This document shows, piece by piece, positions 1 to 6,785 of a stretch of 9,063 nt of DNA. Positions within the stretch are counted from its first letter, which is position 1. Every line of letters begins with the position of its first letter. The stretch spans positions 1-9,063 of the forward strand of contig JAQVWU010000093.1 in assembly GCA_028709565.1 (NCBI GenBank). Reading direction: 5' to 3'. The translations under genes were made by a program, and so were the position numbers. Below the pieces are notes generated by a model. That model saw nothing but the letters and a program-made list of their open reading frames with translations, was not told where the DNA came from and did not search any database. This DNA is from Eubacteriales bacterium. GTDB lineage: Bacteria > Bacillota > Clostridia > Oscillospirales > CAG-272.

Positions 1-888
1 TTTGCGTTTTTTTACATAAGGCGGTATGAATATAACCGCCGCCAGTACGGCAAGCAGTCCGGCAAGGGCGACAAAATCAAGAGCCAGCGGATAATCCGCA
101 CCGAAAATTATGCTGGTCTGCCTTTTATCAGCCGTGGAGAGGGTGACAATCGAAGCTTCACCGCCGAACGTTTCGGCTTCGCTCAGCGCGGAAGGGGAGG
201 TTCCAACCGAGAGCGATACGTTTGAAATGCCGAAGGTGCCCGCGTATTCCAGCGCTGATTTGGGCGCGTTGACCGTCATATTTGCGGCGTTTATTGTCAG
301 GCTGTACGACGCGGCTATGGTATTGTCGGCGGTCAGTGTGACCCCGTCGCTTATGGAGACGACGTTTCCGTTGATGGCGTAACCCTCGGCGGCAGCGGCG
401 CTCAGACTGATATTGCCGCCCGCGACCGAAATTGAGGCGATATCCGAGCGTATTGCTTCCCGGCCGGCGGAGATGTCAATAACACCGTCCAGAATCATCA
501 TCTTCTTGCTTCTGTTTTCGGTTTGGATTAAAATACCCGTGTCCCCAGATTTAATGGTCAGCGAACCGGTTCCTTTAAATGTGACGGTTCCTATGCATTG
601 TATAGCCGTTTCCGCAGCCGAAATTATGTTTTTTCCCTCCAGCACGACAATTGTATTGTCCAATAGCCTGAGTCCGAATTTCGACTGGGTATCGATATGC
701 AAACCGTTGAGGGTCAGGGTTTTTGAAGGATTATGCCAGTAATACCCTTCGCCGGATTGGTTTTTTGTAACATTGAGCAGGTTCACTGTTTCTCTGTGAG
801 GCTCGGCGGCGCTGATATCGACCGGTGTAAGGAAGAGGGAGGTTATAACAAGGCTGACTGTAATAAAGCTCACGATAATTCTTTTCAT
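1..888 (-). CDS. Secreted beta-helix-like surface protein with C-terminal membrane anchor (3' end off the window)
   Basis: This frame is open from ATG at 888 to the left edge (296 codons) with no stop inside the window, so the gene is cut there. Residues 1-28 form a signal peptide (MKR, hydrophobic stretch, cleavage likely after ISAA). Around residues 47-61 is GYYWHNPSKTLTLNG, a motif typical of secreted clostridial proteins with beta-strand repeats. From about 62 to 215 short strands alternate with G/N turns at a spacing of roughly 20 residues (for example VVLEGKNII, VTFKGTGSLTI, MILDGVIDI, ISVAGGNISL), which suggests a right-handed beta-helix like those of carbohydrate-binding surface proteins. 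Residues 268-290 form a membrane segment followed by KKRK, so the stop is probably very close. No LPxTG-like motif precedes it. An AGAGGA ribosome site at 898-903 supports the start. Role inferred: cell-surface glycan binding. It is divergent from the hydrolase operon. No enzyme motif was recognised. Confidence 0.82.
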   Translation of the reverse strand, partial: MKRIIVSFITVSLVITSLFLTPVDISAAEPHRETVNLLNVTKNQSGEGYYWHNPSKTLTLNGLHIDTQSKFGLRLLDNTIVVLEGKNIISAAETAIQCIGTVTFKGTGSLTIKSGDTGILIQTENRSKKMMILDGVIDISAGREAIRSDIASISVAGGNISLSAAAAEGYAINGNVVSISDGVTLTADNTIAASYSLTINAANMTVNAPKSALEYAGTFGISNVSLSVGTSPSALSEAETFGGEASIVTLSTADKRQTSIIFGADYPLALDFVALAGLLAVLAAVIFIPPYVKKRK

Positions 889-941
889 GTATATTTATCC
901 TCTGAAAGTATTTGCGTAGGCAATACGGCAACGCTTATATA

Positions 942-970
942 AATATAACAGATTATATGAGTAAAATCAA
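942..970 (-). promoter_or_regulatory. Sigma-A-type promoter of the leftward surface-protein gene
   Basis: Read on the minus strand, TTGATT (965-970) and TATATT (942-947) are separated by exactly 17 nt. Transcription would start near 935, giving a leader of about 47 nt before the ATG at 888. The area is AT-rich, so chance matches are possible, but the spacing and position fit well. Confidence 0.6.
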
Positions 971-1000
971 GATAAAATACGCTAATTATAAACTATATTA

Positions 1001-1029
1001 TTGACACGCGGAATCCTTTATGATATAAA
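1001..1029 (+). promoter_or_regulatory. Sigma-A-type promoter of the glycosidase operon
   Basis: A perfect -35 box TTGACA (1001-1006) is followed after 17 nt by TATAAA (1024-1029). The TGA just before the -10 box makes an extended -10 (TGn). This is the best promoter match in the window. The expected start site near 1036 leaves a leader of about 125 nt before the GH2 start codon. Its -35 box lies about 30 bp from the -35 box of the divergent promoter, so one regulator could act on both. Confidence 0.78.
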
Positions 1030-1089
1030 TATTATAACGCATAACAATAAAATACAACGGCAGATACATAATACGCAAACAACGGAAGA

Positions 1090-1136
1090 CCGTTATACGG
1101 CGGAACCGGTTGACCGTTTATCATAAATAACCGCCG
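1090..1136 (+). promoter_or_regulatory. Inverted repeats in the operon leader (possible operator or hairpin)
   Basis: Several short inverted repeats cluster here: CCGT-TAT-ACGG (1090-1100), the palindrome AACCGGTT (1104-1111), and CGGCGG (1098-1103) matched by CCGCCG (1131-1136). The palindrome has a central CG step, as many LacI-type operators do. The outer pair could instead form an mRNA hairpin ending 16 nt before the ribosome site. Function is inferred from position only; none matches a known riboswitch that I recognise. Confidence 0.3.
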
Positions 1137-1152
1137 ATGAAGGGATTCGCAC

Positions 1153-1158
1153 AGGGAA
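1153..1158 (+). promoter_or_regulatory. Ribosome binding site that sets the GH2 start
   Basis: AGGGAA lies 5 nt before the ATG at 1164. The upstream in-frame ATG at 1137 is preceded by CCGCCG and has no purine-rich site. The protein from 1164 begins MKKQEFNHGW, matching how GH2 enzymes normally start (basic residues, then FN-x-GW). Confidence 0.6.
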
Positions 1159-1163
1159 ATCAT

Positions 1164-3446
1164 ATGAAAAAACAAGAATTTAACCATGGCTGGTATTTTG
1201 GCTTCGGTCACGCCGCGCCTGACCACAGAGAGTATATAGCTGTTACATTACCCCATGATTTTTCGATTTTACAGCCTATAGAAAAAGGCTGCCCCTCCCG
1301 CCGTGACGGAGGCTATTTCCCGGGAGGACACGGCATCTACATAAAAAGCTTCGAAATATCCGACGGCGAAATGGAAAAGGACTGCTATATCGAGTTCGAG
1401 GGTATCTATATGAATGCCGAGGTGTGGCTCAACGGCAATCTCCTCGGACGTCATCCGTATGGCTACACCTCGTTTTATTATAAACTCAACCCATATCTGC
1501 GACCGGGAAAAAACGAACTTAAGGTGACGGCGGACAATACATCGCTGCCTAATTCCCGCTGGTATTCGGGTTCCGGTATCTACCGCCCCGTTTGGCTGTA
1601 TACAGCCAACAGGATGCATATTGCGCCCCGGAGTATTGCGGTAAAGACCGATACCGGCGGACGTGTTGAGGTCTCATGCGAAATCGAAGGGGACAGCGCG
1701 GGCACTGATGTCAGGTATTCGATATTTGACGACCGCGGCAATACCGTTGCGTCGGCAACGGGAAGCGCGACGGAGGCTGAGCTGAATGTTCGGTCACCGC
1801 GGCTGTGGAATGACCTGGATCCATATTTGTATACCCTGCGGACAGAGCTTTTGCGGGGAGGCGAGGTTATAGATTCCACCGATACCTCAATCGGTATACG
1901 CACGGTTGAGGTGGACGCGGTAAACGGACTGCGTATCAACGGCAAACCGGTAAAATTGAAGGGCGGCTGTGTCCATCACGATAACGGCATTCTGGGCGCG
2001 GCTTCATATCCGCGTTCCGAGGAGCGCAAAGTGGAGCTGCTCAAGGCTTCGGGTTATAACGCGGTTCGCTGCGCGCACAACCCTCCGTCCCCGTCCTTTC
2101 TTGACGCCTGTGACCGTTTGGGCATGTATGTCATTGACGAAGCCTTTGACGCATGGCGCCAGCCGAAGATGCCGTATGATTACCACCTGTTTTTTGATGA
2201 CTGGTGGGAACGCGATATCGCCTCGATGGTGAAACGCGACCGCTGTCACCCGTCGGTTATTATCTGGAGTATCGGCAATGAGGTAGCCGAACAATACGGA
2301 ACTTCAGGCTGTTATGAGACCGCCCGAAAACTGTCCGCCATGGTGCGCTCGATTGATGCCACCCGTCCGGTTACACAGGCGATAAACGGAGTGGGCAGAA
2401 ATACCGACGGCACCTTTGAAACGCTGGACATAGCCGGATACAACTATGATTACCACAAATACGAAGAGGACCACGCGCTGTTCCCCGACAGGGTTATGGT
2501 GGGGAGCGAAACGGTGCCGAAACTGGCATACGAAAACTGGTCCGTGGTTGCCTCCCTGCCGTATGTCGTAGGTGATTTTGTATGGACATCCATCGATTAT
2601 CTGGGCGAAGCCGGAATCGGCAGGACCTATTATGCCGAGGAATATGAAATCCACAATCGGCTGTATGACTTCCCGTGGAACAAGGCAAACTGCGGAGATA
2701 TCGATGTCTGTGGCTTTAAGCGTCCCCAGTCCTATTATCGCGATATAATGTGGGGTGTTAGAGACAAACCGTATATAGCCGTTCGCCGTCCGGTGGATGA
2801 CGACAAACTGAAGACCGAATGCACCACCTTCTGGGGATGGAATGACAACCTTCCGTCCTGGGATTTTACCGGATACGAGGGCAGGACCATGCTGGTGGAT
2901 GTTTACGCTCCGGGTGAAAATGTAAGGCTGTTTCTCAACGGCAGGCTTGTAGGCGAGAAACCTCTTTACAACAATGACGACAGATCGGTTTATTTCAATC
3001 ACGGTGAAACCCGGGTGATGCCCCGATACGCGGCTTTATTCGAGGTGCCCTATGAACCCGGCGAACTGGTGGCAATCGGCGACAACGGCGGCAGTTTTTC
3101 GGTTAAGACCTCCGGTAAACCCGCGGCGGTAACCCTTACCCCTGACAGGGAAACCATCGGCGCCGACGGTGATCTATGTTATGTAACCGTCGAAGTAACC
3201 GATTTTAACCGAAATCCCTGCAGGTCGGCTGCCGATATGATATATTTCAGTGTCGATAACGGCCGCTTACTTGCCCTGGGCACATCAAATCCCAAGGATA
3301 CCGAACCGTATACAGGCAATGCTCACAGTGTATATGACGGAAGGCTGATGGCTGTGGTTTTATCCGACGGCAGAGGAGATATACGTCTGCGGGCAATGGC
3401 GGACAATCTCAGATCCGATGAGATTGTCATAAAGACAGAATCATAA
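1164..3446 (+). CDS. Glycoside hydrolase family 2 enzyme (beta-galactosidase/beta-glucuronidase type)
   Basis: Retaining exo-beta-glycosidase of 760 residues, cytoplasmic because no signal peptide is present. Domains in order: N-terminal jelly-roll sugar-binding domain (about 5-155) with the GH2 hallmark NSRWYSGSGIYR at 130-141; an immunoglobulin-like domain (about 155-255); a TIM barrel (about 255-550); a DUF4982-like beta domain (about 555-640, with VRLFLNGRLVG); and a C-terminal GH2 C5-like Ig domain (about 650-760). The acid/base is Glu373 in IIWSIGNE and the likely nucleophile is Glu449 in VGSET; both are intact. An alternative upstream ATG (1137) would add nine residues but lacks a ribosome site. 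It is the first gene of a three-gene operon, 37 nt before the next. Family-level assignment is secure. The exact sugar (galactoside, glucuronide, other) cannot be read from the sequence. Confidence 0.95.
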   Translation: MKKQEFNHGWYFGFGHAAPDHREYIAVTLPHDFSILQPIEKGCPSRRDGGYFPGGHGIYIKSFEISDGEMEKDCYIEFEGIYMNAEVWLNGNLLGRHPYGYTSFYYKLNPYLRPGKNELKVTADNTSLPNSRWYSGSGIYRPVWLYTANRMHIAPRSIAVKTDTGGRVEVSCEIEGDSAGTDVRYSIFDDRGNTVASATGSATEAELNVRSPRLWNDLDPYLYTLRTELLRGGEVIDSTDTSIGIRTVEVDAVNGLRINGKPVKLKGGCVHHDNGILGAASYPRSEERKVELLKASGYNAVRCAHNPPSPSFLDACDRLGMYVIDEAFDAWRQPKMPYDYHLFFDDWWERDIASMVKRDRCHPSVIIWSIGNEVAEQYGTSGCYETARKLSAMVRSIDATRPVTQAINGVGRNTDGTFETLDIAGYNYDYHKYEEDHALFPDRVMVGSETVPKLAYENWSVVASLPYVVGDFVWTSIDYLGEAGIGRTYYAEEYEIHNRLYDFPWNKANCGDIDVCGFKRPQSYYRDIMWGVRDKPYIAVRRPVDDDKLKTECTTFWGWNDNLPSWDFTGYEGRTMLVDVYAPGENVRLFLNGRLVGEKPLYNNDDRSVYFNHGETRVMPRYAALFEVPYEPGELVAIGDNGGSFSVKTSGKPAAVTLTPDRETIGADGDLCYVTVEVTDFNRNPCRSAADMIYFSVDNGRLLALGTSNPKDTEPYTGNAHSVYDGRLMAVVLSDGRGDIRLRAMADNLRSDEIVIKTES

Positions 3447-3483
3447 AACTTTAAACATATAACATATAAGGAATATTAAAATT

Positions 3484-4569
3484 ATGAAGCATCGCGAGTT
3501 TTCGTTGAAACCCGATTATGATAAATCGGCTGAACGCTATGAAGCCTTCTGGAATTTCGATGTTGCCGACCGTCCGCCGGTGAATATCGTATTTCCGAGA
3601 AAAGATTATGTTTATCCCGATATCGGTACTAGGACCTATACGTCATACCGCGACAGATGGCTTGATGTGGAATATCGGGCGGCGCGGGATGCCGCAGGGG
3701 TTTCATCCCTGGAATATTATGCCGATTCGATGCCGATTGTCTGGCCAAACATGGGGCCCGAGATATTTTCGGTCTGGTGCGGCTGCGCCTATGATTTTAC
3801 CGACACGACCACATGGGCAAAACCGCTTATCGTTGACTGGGCAGCCGATTTCCATAAAGCCAAACTGGATATGGACAGCGAAATGTTCCGCGTTACCGAC
3901 CGTTATACCGATCTGTTGCTGGAATACGGCAAGGGCAAATTTATTGTCGGGCTTACCGACCTGCATCCCGGCGGAGACCATGTCGCCGCTTTACGCGACC
4001 CTGAAAACCTGGCTGCCGATTTGCTGCTTGAGCCGGATTATGTAAAAAAGATGCTTGAGGTTGCCAGAAAGGATTATTATAAGGCATACGCATATTTTGC
4101 CGATAAACTTATAGCCGCGGATATGCCGGTAACCTCCTGGACACCCCTGTTTGCCGACGGTTATTATTACATCCCGTCAAACGATTTTTCATGTATGATT
4201 TCAACCGAAATGTTCGAGGAGTTCTTCCTTGACGGCATTGCCGATGAATGCCGTTTCTACGAACGCTCGATATATCATCTGGACGGACCCGGCGCCCTGC
4301 ATCATCTGGACAATCTGCTGGCAATAAAGGATCTGGACGCGCTGCAGTGGGTTCCCGGCGCGGGCAGGGATAACTTTGCCGAAACAATAGATATCTATAA
4401 ACGCGCTCAGGCGGCGAAAAAGGGTGTTCAATTATGGTGCCATGTCAGCCAGCTTGATATCGTCTTCGAAAACCTCAGACCCAACGGCGTATGGTTTGCG
4501 GGTCTTGGCGGTATTGCAAATAAAGAGGACGCCGATTATGCCCTTGCCAGGATTGCCGCCTGGAAATAA
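3484..4569 (+). CDS. URO-D/MtaA-fold family protein (uroporphyrinogen decarboxylase-like), function unknown
   Basis: A 361-residue cytoplasmic protein of the uroporphyrinogen decarboxylase/corrinoid methyltransferase/cobalamin-independent methionine synthase fold. Recognition rests on the N-terminal RYEAFWNFDVADRPPVNI (about 18-35), the aromatic-rich body, and YHLDGPGALHHLDNLL near 264-279 followed by LDALQWVPGAG, which is typical of a clostridial branch often labelled URO-D family or trimethylamine corrinoid protein 2. In MtaA-type methyltransferases this place carries a zinc-binding H-x-C; here it is His265-Leu-Asp267, with Cys319-His320 downstream as other possible ligands. True heme-pathway activity is therefore unlikely. 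Ribosome site AAGGAA (3468-3473) lies 10 nt before the ATG. It sits between two hydrolase genes on the same strand (37-nt and 33-nt gaps), so it probably belongs to the same sugar pathway. One possibility is handling methylated or otherwise modified sugars, but that is speculation. Confidence 0.85.
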   Translation: MKHREFSLKPDYDKSAERYEAFWNFDVADRPPVNIVFPRKDYVYPDIGTRTYTSYRDRWLDVEYRAARDAAGVSSLEYYADSMPIVWPNMGPEIFSVWCGCAYDFTDTTTWAKPLIVDWAADFHKAKLDMDSEMFRVTDRYTDLLLEYGKGKFIVGLTDLHPGGDHVAALRDPENLAADLLLEPDYVKKMLEVARKDYYKAYAYFADKLIAADMPVTSWTPLFADGYYYIPSNDFSCMISTEMFEEFFLDGIADECRFYERSIYHLDGPGALHHLDNLLAIKDLDALQWVPGAGRDNFAETIDIYKRAQAAKKGVQLWCHVSQLDIVFENLRPNGVWFAGLGGIANKEDADYALARIAAWK

Positions 4570-4602
4570 CGCGGTATATTTATAATCGGAGGAACAAAAA
4601 AC

Positions 4603-6609
4603 ATGGATAATAAATGGTACGACGGCATATATCGGCGGAATCTTGTCGATATGCATATCGAAGACTGGAATCCTGAGTTTTTATCCCGATTTTCCGTTGA
4701 GGATTATTTCGAAAATCTAAAAAGGGCGCGGATACAGTCGCCTATGATATATCTTCAGTCGCATGTCGGACATTGCTACTGGCCTACGCGGTCGGGTCAC
4801 ATGCATGCCGCGTTATCCGGCAGAGAGGACATGATACGCCGCCTGATACGCCTGTGCCGTGACAACGGAATGAAGGCGGTCGGATACTACAGCCTTATCT
4901 ATAATACATGGGCGGAAAAGGAGCATCCCGAATGGCGCATACACGGCGCCGACGGCAAATCGCCCTGGCAGAAGGGCGGGCGTTACGGTTTATGCTGCCC
5001 CAATAACGCCCAATACCGTCAATTCGTGTTTGCGCAGCTAAAGGAAATATCCGAATATTTTGAGCTTGACGGCATGTTCTATGATATGCTGTTCTGGGCT
5101 GAGATCTGCCGCTGCGATGCCTGCGCTCAGCGCTTTATGGCGGAAACCGGTATGGAACTGCCCCCGGGTATTGACTGGTATGACAACCGCTGGAATGTCT
5201 TTGTCGCGAAACGCGCCGAGTGGATGGGTGAATTCGCGATGACGGTGACAACCGAAACAAAACGGCTCATGCCCCGTGTGTCGGTAGAGCATAATTACGC
5301 CAGCGGTGTCGCGGGAGATTGGTTCAACGGCGCTTCGGAAGCGATAAACGAAGCCTGCGATTATACGGGCGGCGACCTGTACGGTGACCTGTATAATCAT
5401 TCATTTGTATGCAAATACTATATGAATATTACGAAGAATCAGCCCTTTGAGTATATGACATGCCGCTGTGATGCCTCACTGCATCAGCATACCGTCACCA
5501 AAACCGAGGCGGCGCTGACAAATGAAGTTTTGCTGACCTGCGCCCATCACGGCGCTTCGCTTATAATCGACGCGATAGACCCGGCAGGAACCCTTGACCA
5601 CCGTGTATATGAGCGCATAGGCAATGTTTTTGAAAAGCAGATGCGGTATGAGTCATGGTTCAGGGGTGAAATGACAGGTGACTTCGCGGTTTATTATAAT
5701 ACGATGGGACGCTACAATCCCGACGGACAGTCCTTTACAAACAAAAGCTGCGCGATAAATACGATAAAAACGCTGATTGAAAATCATGTGCCCTGCGGAG
5801 TGCTTTCAAACGGCTGCATGGACAGAATAAAAAATTATAAGCTTGTCCTCGCCCCGTCGATATGCGGTCTGACAGAGAAAAATATTGACGCCCTGGCTGA
5901 TTATGTGCGGGGCGGCGGATGTCTGTATTTCAGCGGAGCATATGAGCCCCGTCTGCTGCGCGAACTGCTCGGTGCCGAGTATCTGGGGCTGACGGAAGAA
6001 AAGCATACATATCTGGCGCCCGCCGCCGGTTATGAGTATCTGTTCGGCGAATTCAGCGGCGCTTATCCGATGCCCTTTGATTTCCGGCTGCCTAAAATCA
6101 AAATATCGGACGGCGGGATTGCCGCCAGGATAACGCTGCCCTATACGCTGACCGATGAACGCCCTTTCGCTTCCATTCATTCCGATCCCCCGGGCAAAGA
6201 AACCGATTTTCCCGCGCTGGTTATCCGCCGCTGCGGCGCGGGGCGGGTCATATGGTCGGCGGCTTCCTTCGAATCCGACAGCCGATATGCCTTCAAACGC
6301 CTGCTTATGTCCCTTGCCTTTGAGCTTTCGTCGCCGGAGTCCCTCTCCCTTCTTACGACCGCGTCAAAAAAAGTTGAACTTGTTATATTTGATACGGGCG
6401 GATCGAAACTGATCTCAGCGGTCGACCTAGACTGCGATGAGGAACTGCGTCCGCATATGCCCTTTGTAATCAAAGTGAAGAGCGCCAGACCCGTGTCGGT
6501 AAGACTGCTGCCCGACAACACACCTGTTGAATTTAAATATGATGACGGTTATGTCTGTTTTACGGCAAGAAAACTCATCATGTTTGACATGTATGAGATA
6601 TTGTTATAA
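4603..6609 (+). CDS. Putative glycoside hydrolase, GHL6/GH42-like, with beta-galactosidase trimerisation-like domain
   Basis: A 668-residue protein without a signal peptide, so cytoplasmic. The N-terminal TIM-barrel region (about 10-350) resembles hypothetical glycosyl hydrolase 6 and GH29/GH42-like barrels: NLVDMHIEDWNPEF, then GYYSLIYNTWAEKEHPEW, then LDGMFYDMLFW with Asp156 and Asp161. This is followed by a Cys-x-Cys-x-x-Cys cluster (169, 171, 174), common in such families. Glu229 in VSVEHNY is a candidate second catalytic residue. Residues about 358-450 look like the Rossmann-type beta-galactosidase trimerisation domain (FAVYYNT, YKLVLAPS, ADYVRGGGCLYFSG), and a beta-rich C-terminus follows. 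A strong site GGAGGA (4588-4593) lies 9 nt before the ATG. It is the last gene of the operon. Catalytic residues are assigned by analogy, and neither activity nor substrate can be told; a fucosidase or galactosidase role would be a guess. Confidence 0.82.
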   Translation: MDNKWYDGIYRRNLVDMHIEDWNPEFLSRFSVEDYFENLKRARIQSPMIYLQSHVGHCYWPTRSGHMHAALSGREDMIRRLIRLCRDNGMKAVGYYSLIYNTWAEKEHPEWRIHGADGKSPWQKGGRYGLCCPNNAQYRQFVFAQLKEISEYFELDGMFYDMLFWAEICRCDACAQRFMAETGMELPPGIDWYDNRWNVFVAKRAEWMGEFAMTVTTETKRLMPRVSVEHNYASGVAGDWFNGASEAINEACDYTGGDLYGDLYNHSFVCKYYMNITKNQPFEYMTCRCDASLHQHTVTKTEAALTNEVLLTCAHHGASLIIDAIDPAGTLDHRVYERIGNVFEKQMRYESWFRGEMTGDFAVYYNTMGRYNPDGQSFTNKSCAINTIKTLIENHVPCGVLSNGCMDRIKNYKLVLAPSICGLTEKNIDALADYVRGGGCLYFSGAYEPRLLRELLGAEYLGLTEEKHTYLAPAAGYEYLFGEFSGAYPMPFDFRLPKIKISDGGIAARITLPYTLTDERPFASIHSDPPGKETDFPALVIRRCGAGRVIWSAASFESDSRYAFKRLLMSLAFELSSPESLSLLTTASKKVELVIFDTGGSKLISAVDLDCDEELRPHMPFVIKVKSARPVSVRLLPDNTPVEFKYDDGYVCFTARKLIMFDMYEILL

Positions 6610-6678
6610 ACAGGCCGCGACCGCTCTAATATATTAAAACCAATTCTCCATTCACTATAAGTATATTTCGACATAGTT

Positions 6679-6753
6679 GTTATATAACGACAAAAAAATA
6701 GCATAAATATTGTATAATACACTAATTGTATTAAATTTATATAGCGTTATAAT
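6679..6753 (+). promoter_or_regulatory. Promoter region of the small secreted-protein gene (two candidate -10 boxes)
   Basis: Two TATAAT boxes occur in this AT-rich gap: 6713-6718, with a weak GACAAA (6689-6694) 18 nt upstream, and 6748-6753, with TTGTAT (6726-6731) 16 nt upstream. A 10-bp palindrome GTTATATAAC (6679-6688) abuts the first candidate -35 and could be an operator. Which box is used cannot be decided from sequence. No clear terminator separates this region from the operon ending at 6609, so read-through is also possible. Confidence 0.5.
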
Positions 6754-6771
6754 TAATATATAGAAAAATAT

Positions 6772-6777
6772 GGAGGT
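6772..6777 (+). promoter_or_regulatory. Strong ribosome binding site for a GTG start
   Basis: GGAGGT lies 8 nt before GTG at 6786. This spacing selects the GTG, which gives a complete MKK-type signal peptide. The next in-frame ATG (6819) would remove most of it. Confidence 0.85.
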
Positions 6778-6785
6778 ATATTAAA

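Noticed and set aside
110..742. Two plus-strand open frames of 90 and 109 codons
   Set aside because: They are antisense to the surface protein at 1-888, which has a signal peptide, ribosome site, promoter and beta-repeat pattern.
731..931. 66-codon minus-strand open frame overlapping the surface protein start
   Set aside because: It is in a different frame from the signal-peptide-bearing protein that starts at 888 and would need to begin upstream of its ribosome site.
1137..1163. Upstream in-frame ATG adding nine residues to the GH2 enzyme
   Set aside because: No ribosome site precedes it, while the ATG at 1164 has AGGGAA 5 nt upstream and gives the usual GH2 N-terminus.
2304..3002. 232-codon open frame on the minus strand
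   Set aside because: It lies antisense within the GH2 barrel and resembles a codon-bias shadow; no ribosome site or family match.
3484..4569. True uroporphyrinogen decarboxylase (heme pathway, hemE)
   Set aside because: The expected HemE N-terminal substrate-binding signature is not seen, no heme genes are nearby, and the YHLDGPG-type motif belongs to a different branch of the fold.
6610..6660. Possible terminator after the hydrolase operon
   Set aside because: GGCCGCGACCGC looks GC-rich but does not form a stable stem followed by a T-run.
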